From positions 1-64,000 of the forward strand of contig NW_026961087.1 in NCBI RefSeq assembly GCF_021018805.1: 64,000 bases of DNA, in the 5' to 3' direction. Position numbers and translations under genes: made by a program. Position 1 is the first letter of the stretch. Each line of letters opens with the position of its first letter. Shown here one piece after another: positions 10,558-24,219 of this stretch. The notes below the pieces were generated by a model. That model searched no databases. It was not told where the DNA came from and saw only the letters and a program-made list of their open reading frames with translations. The DNA is from Prinia subflava. Taxonomy: Eukaryota > Chordata > Aves > Passeriformes > Cisticolidae.

Positions 10558-11799
10558 TTGGTTTCAATGTGTTACTTTCTGGAGTTGATCAAATCACAGT
10601 TCTTGTCTGTTGGTTTGTGTTCCCAGGAAAGAGAGAAGCTGCTGCAGACAGTTTTTTGCCTTAGCCACTACTGGCTTCTACACTGCAGCGGTTGGTGTCT
10701 TTCATGTCCTTAGAAGAAGAACCAAAGCTGTTACTGCCTAATTTGCTTAATTTCCATGAAAGAGCTCTGTAACATAAAGCTTGGCTTTTCCCAGTGAACA
10801 GTGATCTCTGCTTTTTGTTTCTATGTCGTGCTTTCTGGAGTTGATCAAAACACAATTCTTGTCTGTTTGGTTGTGTTCCCAGGAAGCAGAGAAGCTGCTG
10901 CACACACTTACTTGCCTTTTGCAGTACCGGGTTACACTTTGCACATGGATGTGTTTTCCTTGTCACCACACCAAGAATAAAGGTGGTTACTTCCTATTTG
11001 GCTTGATTTTCATGAAAGAGCCATGGAACAGAAAACTTTCCTTTGACACTCTACCGCTTGATGTTTCTCATGTCAATAGAGCAGAACCAAAGCTGGTATT
11101 GCCTAGATGACTAAGTCTCCATGAAAGTGCTCTGTAACATCAAGCTTTGCTTTTCAGCTTGAACACTGAAGTCTGCATTTGGTTTCAATGTGTTACTTTC
11201 TGGAGTTGATCAAATCACAGTTCTTGTCTGTTTGTTTGTGTTCCCAGGAAAGAGAGAAGCTGCTGCAGACAGTTTTTTGCCTTAGCCACTACTGGCTTCT
11301 ACACTGCACCAGTTGGTGTCTTTCATGTCCTTAGAAGAAGAACCAAAGCTGTTACTGCCTAATTTGCTTAATTTCCATGAAAGAGCTCTGTAACATAAAG
11401 CTTGGCTTTTCCCAGTGAACAGTGATCTCTGCTTTTTGTTTCTATGTCGTGCTTTCTGGAGTTGATCAAAACACAATTCTTGTCTGTTTGGTTGTGTTCC
11501 CAGGAAGCAGAGAAGCTGCTGCACACACTTACTTGCCTTTTGCAGTACCGGGTTACACTTTGCACATGGATGTGTTTTCCTTGTCACCACACCAAGAATA
11601 AAGGTGGTTACTTCCTATTTGGCTTGATTTCCATGAAAGAGCCATGGAACAGAAACCTTTCCTTTGACACTCTACCGCTTGATGTTTCTCATGTCTATAG
11701 AGCAGAACCAAAGCTGGTATTGCCTAGATGACTAAGTCTCCATGAAAGTGCTCTGGAACATCAAGCTTTGCTTTTCAGCTTGAACACTGAAGTCTGCAT
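10558..11799. repeat. N and L/G chimera (monomers 18 and 19)
   Basis: Monomer 18 is class N with 131G and 226G. Monomer 19 is the L/G chimera, with 55T, 133A and 226G on the left and 429G, 478C and 578G on the right. With monomer 20 this pair repeats the arrangement at 1-1863. The chimera breakpoint lies between offsets 226 and 429. Confidence 0.75.
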
Positions 11800-14700
11800 T
11801 TGGTTTCAATGTGTTACTTTCTGGAGTTGATCAAATCACAGTTCTTGTCTGTTGGTTTGTGTTCCCAGGAAAGAGAGAAGCTGCTGCAGACAGTTTTTTG
11901 CCTTAGCCACTACTGGCTTCTACACTGCACCGGTTGGTGTCTTTCATGTCCTTAGAAGAAGAACCAAAGCTGTTACTGCCTAATTTGCTTAATTTCCATG
12001 AAAGAGCTCTGTAACATAAAGCTTTGCTTTTCCCAGTGAACAGTGATCTCTGCTTTTTGTTTCTATGTCATGCTTTCTGGAGTTGATCAAAACACAATTC
12101 TTGTCTGTTTGGTTGTGTTCCCAGGAAGCAGAGAAGCTGCTGCACACACTTACTTGCCTTTTGCAGTACCGGGTTACACTTTGCACATGGATGTGTTTTC
12201 CTTGTCACCACACCAAGAATAAAGGTGGTTACTTCCTATTTGGCTTGATTTTCATGAAAGAGCCATGGAACAGAAAACTTTCCTTTGACACTCTACCGCT
12301 TGATGTTTCTCATGTCAATAGAGCAGAACCAAAGCTGGTATTGCCTAGATGACTAAGTCTCCATGAAAGTGCTCTGTAACATCAAGCTTTGCTTTTCAGC
12401 TTGAACACTGAAGTCTGCATTTGGTTTCAATGTGTTACTTTCTGGAGTTGATCAAATCACAGTTCTTGTCTGTTTGTTTGTGTTCCCAGGAAAGAGAGAA
12501 GCTGCTGCAGACAGTTTTTTGCCTTAGCCACTACTGGCTTCTACACTGCACCAGTTGGTGTCTTTCATGTCCTTAGAAGAAGAACCAAAGCTGTTACTGC
12601 CTAATTTGCTTAATTTCCATGAAAGAGCTCTGTAACATAAAGCTTGGCTTTTCCCAGTGAACAGTGATCTCTGCTTTTTGTTTCTATGTCGTGCTTTCTG
12701 GAGTTGATCAAAACACAATTCTTGTCTGTTTGGTTGTGTTCCCAGGAAGCAGAGAAGCTGCTGCACACACTTACTTGCCTTTTGCAGTACCGGGTTACAC
12801 TTTGCACATGGATGTGTTTTCCTTGTCACCACACCAAGAATAAAGGTGATTACTTCCTATTTGGCTTGATTTCCATGAAAGAGCCATGGAACAGAAAACT
12901 TTCCCTTGACACTCTACCGCTTGATGTTTCTCATGTCTATAGAGCAGAACCAAAGCTGGTATTGCCTAGATGACTAAGTTTCCATGAAAGTGCTCTGGAA
13001 CATCAAGCTTTGCTTTTCAGCTTGAACACTGAAGTCTGCATTTGGTTTCAATGTGTTACTTTCTGGAGTTGATCAAATCACAGTTCTTGTCTGTTTGTTT
13101 GTGTTCCCAGGAAAGAGAGAAGCTGCTGCAGACAGTTTTTTGCCTTAGCCACTACTGGCTTCTACACTGCAGCGGTTGGTGTCTTTCATGTCCTTAGAAG
13201 AAGAACCAAAGCTGTTACTGCCTAATTTGCTTAATTTCCATGAAAGAGCTCTGTAACATAAAGCTTTGCTTTTCCCAGTGAACAGTGATCTCTGCTTTTT
13301 GTTTCTATGTCGTGCTTTCTGGAGTTGATCAAAACACAATTCTTGTCTGTTTGGTTGTGTTCCCAGGAAGCAGAGAAGCTGCTGCACACACTTACTTGCC
13401 TTTTGCAGTACCGGGTTACACTTTGCACATGGATGTGTTTTCCTTGTCACCACACCAAGAATAAAGGTGGTTACTTCCTATTTGGCTTGATTTTCATGAA
13501 AGAGCCATGGAACAGAAAACTTTCCTTTGACACTCTACCGCTTGATGTTTCTCATGTCTATAGAGCAGATCCAAAGCTGGTATTGCCTAGATGACTAAGT
13601 CTCCATGAAAGTGCTCTGTAACATCAAGCTTTGCTTTTCAGCTTGAACACTGAAGTCTGCATTTGGTTTCAATGTGTTACTTTCTGGAGTTGATCAAATC
13701 ACAGTTCTTGTCTGTTGGTTTGTGTTCCCAGGAAAGAGAGAAGCTGCTGCAGACAGTTTTTTGCCTTAGCCACTACTGGCTTCTACACTGCAGCGGTTGG
13801 TGTCTTTCATGTCCTTAGAAGAAGAACCAAAGCTGTTACTGCCTAATTTGCTTAATTTCCATGAAAGAGCTCTGTAACATAAAGCTTGGCTTTTCCCAGT
13901 GAACAGTGATCTCTGCTTTTTGTTTCTATGTCGTGCTTTCTGGAGTTGATCAAAACACAATTCTTGTCTGTTTGGTTGTGTTCCCAGGAAGCAGAGAAGC
14001 TGCTGCACACACTTACTTGCCTTTTGCAGTACCGGGTTACACTTTGCACATGGATGTGTTTTCCTTGTCACCACACCAAGAATAAAGGTGATTACTTCCT
14101 ATTTGGCTTGATTTCCATGAAAGAGCCATGGAACAGAAAACTTTCCTTTGACACTCTACCGCTTGATGTTTCTCATGTCTATAGAGCAGAACCAAAGCTG
14201 GTATTGCCTAGATGACTAAGTTTCCATGAAAGTGCTCTGTAACATCAAGCTTTGCTTTTCAGCTTGAACACTGAAGTCTGCATTTGGTTTCAATGTGTTA
14301 CTTTCTGGAGTTGATCAAATCACAGTTCTTGTCTGTTGGTTTGTGTTCCCAGGAAAGAGAGAAGCTGCTGCAGACAGTTTTTTGCCTTAGCCACTACTGG
14401 CTTCTACACTGCACCGGTTGGTGTCTTTCATGTCCTTAGAAGAAGAACCAAAGCTGTTACTGCCTAATTTGCTTAATTTCCATGAAAGAGCTCTGTAACA
14501 TAAAGCTTTGCTTTTCCCAGTGAACAGTGATCTCTGCTTTTTGTTTCTATGTCGTGCTTTCTGGAGTTGATCAAAACACAATTCTTGTCTGTTTGGTTGT
14601 GTTCCCAGGAAGCAGAGAAGCTGCTGCACACACTTACTTGCCTTTTGCAGTACCGGGTTACACTTTGCACATGGATGTGTTTTCCTTGTCACCACACCAA

Positions 14701-16146
14701 GAATAAAGGTGATTACTTCCTATTTGGCTTGATTTTCATGAAAGAGCCATGGAACAGAAAACTTTCCTTTGACACTCTACCGCTTGATGTTTCTCATGTC
14801 TATAGAGCAGAACCAAAGCTGGTATTGCCTAGATGACTAAGTCTCCATGAAAGTGCTCTGTAACATCAAGCTTTGCTTTTCAGCTTGAACACTGAAGTCT
14901 GCATTTGGTTTCAATGTGTTACTTTCTGGAGTTGATCAAATCACAGTTCTTGTCTGTTGGTTTGTGTTCCCAGGAAAGAGAGAAGCTGCTGCAGACAGTT
15001 TTTTGCCTTAGCCACTACTGGCTTCTACACTGCACCGGTTGGTGTCTTTCATGTCCTTAGAAGAAGAACCAAAGCTGTTACTGCCTAATTTGCTTAATTT
15101 CCATGAAAGAGCTCTGTAACATAAAGCTTGGCTTTTCCCAGTGAACAGTGATCTCTGCTTTTTGTTTCTATGTCGTGCTTTCTGGAGTTGATCAAAACAC
15201 AATTCTTGTCTGTTTGGTTGTGTTCCCAGGAAGCAGAGAAGCTGCTGCACACACTTACTTGCCTTTTGCAGTACCGGGTTACACTTTGCACATGGATGTG
15301 TTTTCCTTGTCACCACACCAAGAATAAAGGTGATTACTTCCTATTTGGCTTGATTTCCATGAAAGAGCCATGGAACAGAAAACTTTCCTTTGACACTCTA
15401 CCGCTTGATGTTTCTCATGTCTATAGAACAGAACCAAAGCTGGTATTGCCTAGATGACTAAGTTTCCATGAAAGTGCTCTGGAACATCAAGCTTTGCTTT
15501 TCAGCTTGAACACTGAAGTCTGCATTTGGTTTCAATGTGTTACTTTCTGGAGTTGATCAAATCACAGTTCTTGTCTGTTGGTTTGTGTTCCCAGGAAAGA
15601 GAGAAGCTGCTGCAGACAGTTTTTTGCCTTAGCCACTACTGGCTTCTACACTGCACCGGTTGGTGTCTTTCATGTCCTTAGAAGAAGAACCAAAGCTGTT
15701 ACTGCCTAATTTGCTTAATTTCCATGAAAGAGCTCTGTAACATAAAGCTTGGCTTTTCCCAGTGAACAGTGATCTCTGCTTTTTGTTTCTATGTCGTGCT
15801 TTCTGGAGTTGATCAAAACACAATTCTTGTCTGTTTGGTTGTGTTCCCAGGAAGCAGAGAAGCTGCTGCACACACTTACTTGCCTTTTGCAGTACCGGGT
15901 TACACTTTGCACATGGATGTGTTTTCCTTGTCACCACACCAAGAATAAAGGTGGTTACTTCCTATTTGGCTTGATTTCCATGAAAGAGCCATGGAACAGA
16001 AAACTTTCCTTTGACACTCTACCGCTTGATGTTTCTCATGTCTATAGAGCAGAACCAAAGCTGGTATTGCCTAGATGACTAAGTCTCCATGAAAGTGCTC
16101 TGGAACATCAAGCTTTGCTTTTCAGCTTGAACACTGAAGTCTGCAT
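11800..16146. repeat. HOR copy 1: N-L-H-D-E-D-G, 7 monomers, 4,347 bp
   Basis: Monomers 20 to 26 show the standard class order. At the sites I compared this copy differs from the next one by only about ten single-base changes: 271A and 226T in N, 578G in L, 431T in H, and an A at about 15428 (TAGAACAG) in the second D. Neighbouring monomers within one copy differ from each other at several linked sites. This contrast between copies and neighbours is the definition of a higher-order repeat. Confidence 0.82.
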
Positions 16147-19100
16147 TTGGTTTCAATGTGTTACTTTCTGGAGTTGATCAAATCACAGTTCTTGTCTGTT
16201 GGTTTGTGTTCCCAGGAAAGAGAGAAGCTGCTGCAGACAGTTTTTTGCCTTAGCCACTACTGGCTTCTACACTGCACCGGTTGGTGTCTTTCATGTCCTT
16301 AGAAGAAGAACCAAAGCTGTTACTGCCTAATTTGCTTAATTTCCATGAAAGAGCTCTGTAACATAAAGCTTGGCTTTTCCCAGTGAACAGTGATCTCTGC
16401 TTTTTGTTTCTATGTCGTGCTTTCTGGAGTTGATCAAAACACAATTCTTGTCTGTTTGGTTGTGTTCCCAGGAAGCAGAGAAGCTGCTGCACACACTTAC
16501 TTGCCTTTTGCAGTACCGGGTTACACTTTGCACATGGATGTGTTTTCCTTGTCACCACACCAAGAATAAAGGTGGTTACTTCCTATTTGGCTTGATTTTC
16601 ATGAAAGAGCCATGGAACAGAAAACTTTCCTTTGACACTCTACCGCTTGATGTTTCTCATGTCAATAGAGCAGAACCAAAGCTGGTATTGCCTAGATGAC
16701 TAAGTCTCCATGAAAGTGCTCTGTAACATCAAGCTTTGCTTTTCAGCTTGAACACTGAAGTCTGCATTTGGTTTCAATGTGTTACTTTCTGGAGTTGATC
16801 AAATCACAGTTCTTGTCTGTTTGTTTGTGTTCCCAGGAAAGAGAGAAGCTGCTGCAGACAGTTTTTTGCCTTAGCCACTACTGGCTTCTACACTGCACCA
16901 GTTGGTGTCTTTCATGTCCTTAGAAGAAGAACCAAAGCTGTTACTGCCTAATTTGCTTAATTTCCATGAAAGAGCTCTGTAACATAAAGCTTGGCTTTTC
17001 CCAGTGAACAGTGATCTCTGCTTTTTGTTTCTATGTCGTGCTTTCTGGAGTTGATCAAAACACAATTCTTGTCTGTTTGGTTGTGTTCCCAGGAAGCAGA
17101 GAAGCTGCTGCACACACTTACTTGCCTTTTGCAGTACCGGGTTACACTTTGCACATGGATGTGTTTTCCTTGTCACCACACCAAGAATAAAGGTGATTAC
17201 TTCCTATTTGGCTTGATTCCAATGAAAGAGCCATGGAACAGAAAACTTTCCCTTGACACTCTACCGCTTGATGTTTCTCATGTCTATAGAGCAGAACCAA
17301 AGCTGGTATTGCCTAGATGACTAAGTTTCCATGAAAGTGCTCTGTAACATCAAGCTTTGCTTTTCAGCTTGAACACTGAAGTCTGCATTTGGTTTCAATG
17401 TGTTACTTTCTGGAGTTGATCAAATCACAGTTCTTGTCTGTTTGTTTGTGTTCCCAGGAAAGAGAGAAGCTGCTGCAGACAGTTTTTTGCCTTAGCCACT
17501 ACTGGCTTCTACACTGCAGCGGTTGGTGTCTTTCATGTCCTTAGAAGAAGAACCAAAGCTGTTACTGCCTAATTTGCTTAATTTCCATGAAAGAGCTCTG
17601 TAACATAAAGCTTTGCTTTTCCCAGTGAACAGTGATCTCTGCTTTTTGTTTCTATGTCGTGCTTTCTGGAGTTGATCAAAACACAATTCTTGTCTGTTTG
17701 GTTGTGTTCCCAGGAAGCAGAGAAGCTGCTGCACACACTTACTTGCCTTTTGCAGTACCGGGTTACACTTTGCACATGGATGTGTTTTCCTTGTCACCAC
17801 ACCAAGAATAAAGGTGGTCACTTCCTATTTGGCTTGATTTTCATGAAAGAGCCATGGAACAGAAAACTTTCCTTTGACACTCTACCGCTTGATGTTTCTC
17901 ATGTCTATAGAGCAGATCCAAAGCTGGTATTGCCTAGATGACTAAGTCTCCATGAAAGTGCTCTGTAACATCAAGCTTTGCTTTTCAGCTTGAACACTGA
18001 AGTCTGCATTTGGTTTCAATGTGTTACTTTCTGGAGTTGATCAAATCACAGTTCTTGTCTGTTGGTTTGTGTTCCCAGGAAAGAGAGAAGCTGCTGCAGA
18101 CAGTTTTTTGCCTTAGCCACTACTGGCTTCTACACTGCAGCGGTTGGTGTCTTTCATGTCCTTAGAAGAAGAACCAAAGCTGTTACTGCCTAATTTGCTT
18201 AATTGCCATGAAAGAGCTCTGTAACATAAAGCTTGGCTTTTCCCAGTGAACAGTGATCTCTGCTTTTTGTTTCTATGTCGTGCTTTCTGGAGTTGATCAA
18301 AACACAATTCTTGTCTGTTTGGTTGTGTTCCCAGGAAGCAGAGAAGCTGCTGCACACACTTACTTGCCTTTTGCAGTACCGGGTTACACTTTGCACATGG
18401 ATGTGTTTTCCTTGTCACCACACCAAGAATAAAGGTGATTACTTCCTATTTGGCTTGATTTCCATGAAAGAGCCATGGAACAGAAAACTTTCCTTTGACA
18501 CTCTACCGCTTGATGTTTCTCATGTCTATAGAGCAGAACCAAAGCTGGTATTGCCTAGATGACTAAGTTTCCATGAAAGTGCTCTGTAACATCAAGCTTT
18601 GCTTTTCAGCTTGAACACTGAAGTCTGCATTTGGTTTCAATGTGTTACTTTCTGGAGTTGATCAAATCACAGTTCTTGTCTGTTGGTTTGTGTTCCCAGG
18701 AAAGAGAGAAGCTGCTGCAGACAGTTTTTTGCCTTAGCCACTACTGGCTTCTACACTGCACCGGTTGGTGTCTTTCATGTCCTTAGAAGAAGAACCAAAG
18801 CTGTTACTGCCTAATTTGCTTAATTTCCATGAAAGAGCTCTGTAACATAAAGCTTTGCTTTTCCCAGTGAACAGTGATCTCTGCTTTTTGTTTCTATGTC
18901 GTGCTTTCTGGAGTTGATCAAAACACAATTCTTGTCTGTTTGGTTGTGTTCCCAGGAAGCAGAGAAGCTGCTGCACACACTTACTTGCCTTTTGCAGTAC
19001 CGGGTTACACTTTGCACATGGATGTGTTTTCCTTGTCACCACACCAAGAATAAAGGTGATTACTTCCTATTTGGCTTGATTTTCATGAAAGAGCCATGGA

Positions 19101-20493
19101 ACAGAAAACTTTCCTTTGACACTCTACCGCTTGATGTTTCTCATGTCTATAGAGCAGAACCAAAGCTGGTATTGCCTAGATGACTAAGTCTCCATGAAAG
19201 TGCTCTGTAACATCAAGCTTTGCTTTTCAGCTTGAACACTGAAGTCTGCATTTGGTTTCAATGTGTTACTTTCTGGAGTTGATCAAATCACAGTTCTTGT
19301 CTGTTGGTTTGTGTTCCCAGGAAAGAGAGAAGCTGCTGCAGACAGTTTTTTGCCTTAGCCACTACTGGCTTCTACACTGCACCGGTTGGTGTCTTTCATG
19401 TCCTTAGAAGAAGAACCAAAGCTGTTACTGCCTAATTTGCTTAATTTCCATGAAAGAGCTCTGTAACATAAAGCTTGGCTTTTCCCAGTGAACAGTGATC
19501 TCTGCTTTTTGTTTCTATGTCGTGCTTTCTGGAGTTGATCAAAACACAATTCTTGTCTGTTTGGTTGTGTTCCCAGGAAGCAGAGAAGCTGCTGCACACA
19601 CTTACTTGCCTTTTGCAGTACCGGGTTACACTTTGCACATGGATGTGTTTTCCTTGTCACCACACCAAGAATAAAGGTGATTACTTCCTATTTGGCTTGA
19701 TTTCCATGAAAGAGCCATGGAACAGAAAACTTTCCTTTGACACTCTACCGCTTGATGTTTCTCATGTCTATAGAGCAGAACCAAAGCTGGTATTGCCTAG
19801 ATGACTAAGTTTCCATGAAAGTGCTCTGGAACATCAAGCTTTGCTTTTCAGCTTGAACACTGAAGTCTGCATTTGGTTTCAATGTGTTACTTTCTGGAGT
19901 TGATCAAATCACAGTTCTTGTCTGTTGGTTTGTGTTCCCAGGAAAGAGAGAAGCTGCTGCAGACAGTTTTTTGCCTTAGCCACTACTGGCTTCTACACTG
20001 CACCGGTTGGTGTCTTTCATGTCCTTAGAAGAAGAACCAAAGCTGTTACTGCCTAATTTGCTTAATTTCCATGAAAGAGCTCTGTAACATAAAGCTTGGC
20101 TTTTCCCAGTGAACAGTGATCTCTGCTTTTTGTTTCTATGTCGTGCTTTCTGGAGTTGATCAAAACACAATTCTTGTCTGTTTGGTTGTGTTCCCAGGAA
20201 GCAGAGAAGCTGCTGCACACACTTACTTGCCTTTTGCAGTACCGGGTTACACTTTGCACATGGATGTGTTTTCCTTGTCACCACACCAAGAATAAAGGTG
20301 GTTACTTCCTATTTGGCTTGATTTCCATGAAAGAGCCATGGAACAGAAAACTTTCCTTTGACACTCTACCGCTTGATGTTTCTCATGTCTATAGAGCAGA
20401 ACCAAAGCTGGTATTGCCTAGATGACTAAGTCTCCATGAAAGTGCTCTGGAACATCAAGCTTTGCTTTTCAGCTTGAACACTGAAGTCTGCAT
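16147..20493. repeat. HOR copy 2: N-L-H-D-E-D-G, 7 monomers, 4,347 bp
   Basis: Monomers 27 to 33 repeat the class order of the previous 4,347 bp. Differences private to this copy include GATTCCAATG at about 17217 in the L monomer and AATTGCCATG at about 18205 in the first D monomer. Confidence 0.82.
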
Positions 20494-23400
20494 TTGGTTT
20501 CAATGTGTTACTTTCTGGAGTTGATCAAATCACAGTTCTTGTCTGTTGGTTTGTGTTCCCAGGAAAGAGAGAAGCTGCTGCAGACAGTTTTTTGCCTTAG
20601 CCACTACTGGCTTCTACACTGCAGCGGTTGGTGTCTTTCATGTCCTTAGAAGAAGAACCAAAGCTGTTACTGCCTAATTTGCTTAATTTCCATGAAAGAG
20701 CTCTGTAACATAAAGCTTTGCTTTTCCCAGTGAACAGTGATCTCTGCTTTTTGTTTCTATGTCATGCTTTCTGGAGTTGATCAAAACACAATTCTTGTCT
20801 GTTTGGTTGTGTTCCCAGGAAGCAGAGAAGCTGCTGCACACACTTACTTGCCTTTTGCAGTACCGGGTTACACTTTGCACATGGATGTGTTTTCCTTGTC
20901 ACCACACCAAGAATAAAGGTGGTTACTTCCTATTTGGCTTGATTTTCATGAAAGAGCCATGGAACAGAAAACTTTCCTTTGACACTCTACCGCTTGATGT
21001 TTCTCATGTCAATAGAGCAGAACCAAAGCTGGTATTGCCTAGATGACTAAGTCTCCATGAAAGTGCTCTGTAACATCAAGCTTTGCTTTTCAGCTTGAAC
21101 ACTGAAGTCTGCATTTGGTTTCAATGTGTTACTTTCTGGAGTTGATCAAATCACAGTTCTTGTCTGTTTGTTTGTGTTCCCAGGAAAGAGAGAAGCTGCT
21201 GCAGACAGTTTTTTGCCTTAGCCACTACTGGCTTCTACACTGCACCAGTTGGTGTCTTTCATGTCCTTAGAAGAAGAACCAAAGCTGTTACTGCCTAATT
21301 TGCTTAATTTCCATGAAAGAGCTCTGTAACATAAAGCTTGGCTTTTCCCAGTGAACAGTGATCTCTGCTTTTTGTTTCTATGTCGTGCTTTCTGGAGTTG
21401 ATCAAAACACAATTCTTGTCTGTTTGGTTGTGTTCCCAGGAAGCAGAGAAGCTGCTGCACACACTTACTTGCCTTTTGCAGTACCGGGTTACACTTTGCA
21501 CATGGATGTGTTTTCCTTGTCACCACACCAAGAATAAAGGTGATTACTTCCTATTTGGCTTGATTTCCATGAAAGAGCCATGGAACAGAAAACTTTCCCT
21601 TGACACTCTACCGCTTGATGTTTCTCATGTCTATAGAGCAGAACCAAAGCTGGTATTGCCTAGATGACTAAGTTTCCATGAAAGTGCTCTGTAACATCAA
21701 GCTTTGCTTTTCAGCTTGAACACTGAAGTCTGCATTTGGTTTCAATGTGTTACTTTCTGGAGTTGATCAAATCACAGTTCTTGTCTGTTGGTTTGTGTTC
21801 CCAGGAAAGAGAGAAGCTGCTGCAGACAGTTTTTTGCCTTAGCCACTACTGGCTTCTACACTGCAGCAGTTGGTGTCTTTCATGTCCTTAGAAGAAGAAC
21901 CAAAGCTGTTACTGCCTAATTTGCTTAATTTCCATGAAAGAGCTCTGTAACATAAAGCTTTGCTTTTCCCAGTGAACAGTGATCTCTGCTTTTTGTTTCT
22001 ATGTCGTGCTTTCTGGAGTTGATCAAAACACAATTCTTGTCTGTTTGGTTGTGTTCCCAGGAAGCAGAGAAGCTGCTGCACACACTTACTTGCCTTTTGC
22101 AGTACCGGGTTACACTTTGCACATGGATGTGTTTTCCTTGTCACCACACCAAGAATAAAGGTGGTCACTTCCTATTTGGCTTGATTTTCATGAAAGAGCC
22201 ATGGAACAGAAAACTTTCCTTTGACACTCTACCGCTTGATGTTTCTCATGTCTATAGAGCAGATCCAAAGCTGGTATTGCCTAGATGACTAAGTCTCCAT
22301 GAAAGTGCTCTGTAACATCAAGCTTTGCTTTTCAGCTTGAACACTGAAGTCTGCATTTGGTTTCAATGTGTTACTTTCTGGAGTTGATCAAATCACAGTT
22401 CTTGTCTGTTGGTTTGTGTTCCCAGGAAAGAGAGAAGCTGCTGCAGACAGTTTTTTGCCTTAGCCACTACTGGCTTCTACACTGCAGCGGTTGGTGTCTT
22501 TCATGTCCTTAGAAGAAGAACCAAAGCTGTTACTGCCTAATTTGCTTAATTTCCATGAAAGAGCTCTGTAACATAAAGCTTGGCTTTTCCCAGTGAACAG
22601 TGATCTCTGCTTTTTGTTTCTATGTCGTGCTTTCTGGAGTTGATCAAAACACAATTCTTGTCTGTTTGGTTGTGTTCCCAGGAAGCAGAGAAGCTGCTGC
22701 ACACACTTACTTGCCTTTTGCAGTACCGGGTTACACTTTGCACATGGATGTGTTTTCCTTGTCACCACACCAAGAATAAAGGTGATTACTTCCTATTTGG
22801 CTTGATTTCCATGAAAGAGCCATGGAACAGAAAACTTTCCTTTGACACTCTACCGCTTGATGTTTCTCATGTCTATAGAGCAGAACCAAAGCTGGTATTG
22901 CCTAGATGACTAAGTTTCCATGAAAGTGCTCTGTAACATCAAGCTTTGCTTTTCAGCTTGAACACTGAAGTCTGCATTTGGTTTCAATGTGTTACTTTCT
23001 GGAGTTGATCAAATCACAGTTCTTGTCTGTTTGTTTGTGTTCCCAGGAAAGAGAGAAGCTGCTGCAGACAGTTTTTTGCCTTAGCCACTACTGGCTTCTA
23101 CACTGCAGCGGTTGGTGTCTTTCATGTCCTTAGAAGAAGAACCAAAGCTGTTACTGCCTAATTTGCTTAATTTCCATGAAAGAGCTCTGTAACATAAAGC
23201 TTTGCTTTTCCCAGTGAACAGTGATCTCTGCTTTTTGTTTCTATGTCGTGCTTTCTGGAGTTGATCAAAACACAATTCTTGTCTGTTTGGTTGTGTTCCC
23301 AGGAAGCAGAGAAGCTGCTGCACACACTTACTTGCCTTTTGCAGTACCGGGTTACACTTTGCACATGGATGTGTTTTCCTTGTCACCACACCAAGAATAA

Positions 23401-24219
23401 AGGTGATTACTTCCTATTTGGCTTGATTTTCATGAAAGAGCCATGGAACAGAAAACTTTCCTTTGACACTCTACCGCTTGATGTTTCTCATGTCTATAGA
23501 GCAGAACCAAAGCTGGTATTGCCTAGATGACTAAGTCTCCATGAAAGTGCTCTGGAACATCAAGCTTTGCTTTTCAGCTTGAACACTGAAGTCTGCATTT
23601 GGTTTCAATGTGTTACTTTCTGGAGTTGATCAAATCACAGTTCTTGTCTGTTGGTTTGTGTTCCCAGGAAAGAGAGAAGCTGCTGCAGACAGTTTTTTGC
23701 CTTAGCCACTACTGGCTTCTACACTGCAGCGGTTGGTGTCTTTCATGTCCTTAGAAGAAGAACCAAAGCTGTTACTGCCTAATTTGCTTAATTTCCATGA
23801 AAGAGCTCTGTAACATAAAGCTTGGCTTTTCCCAGTGAACAGTGATCTCTGCTTTTTGTTTCTATGTCGTGCTTTCTGGAGTTGATCAAAACACAATTCT
23901 TGTCTGTTTGGTTGTGTTCCCAGGAAGCAGAGAAGCTGCTGCACACACTTACTTGCCTTTTGCAGTACCGGGTTACCCTTTGCACATGGATGTGTTTTCC
24001 TTGTCACCACACCAAGAATAAAGGTGGTTACTTCCTATTTGGCTTGATTTCCATGAAAGAGCCATGGAACAGAAACCTTTCCTTTGACACTCTACCGCTT
24101 GATGTTTCTCATGTCTATAGAGCAGAACCAAAGCTGGTATTGCCTAGATGACTAAGTCTCCATGAAAGTGCTCTGGAACATCAAGCTTTGCTTTTCAGCT
24201 TGAACACTGAAGTCTGCAT
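20494..24219. repeat. HOR copy 3, six-monomer version: N-L-H-D-E-G, 3,726 bp
   Basis: Monomers 34 to 39 lack the second D. The E monomer (22978-23598) has H-like bases at its left end (55T, 131G, 226T) and ends with 578G. Class G monomer 39 carries the same rare GGTTACCC base as monomer 10. The H monomer at 21736-22356 shows 131G and 133A together (GCAGCAGTTGG), a combination I saw once. Loss of one monomer through unequal exchange accounts for the shorter unit. Confidence 0.78.
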
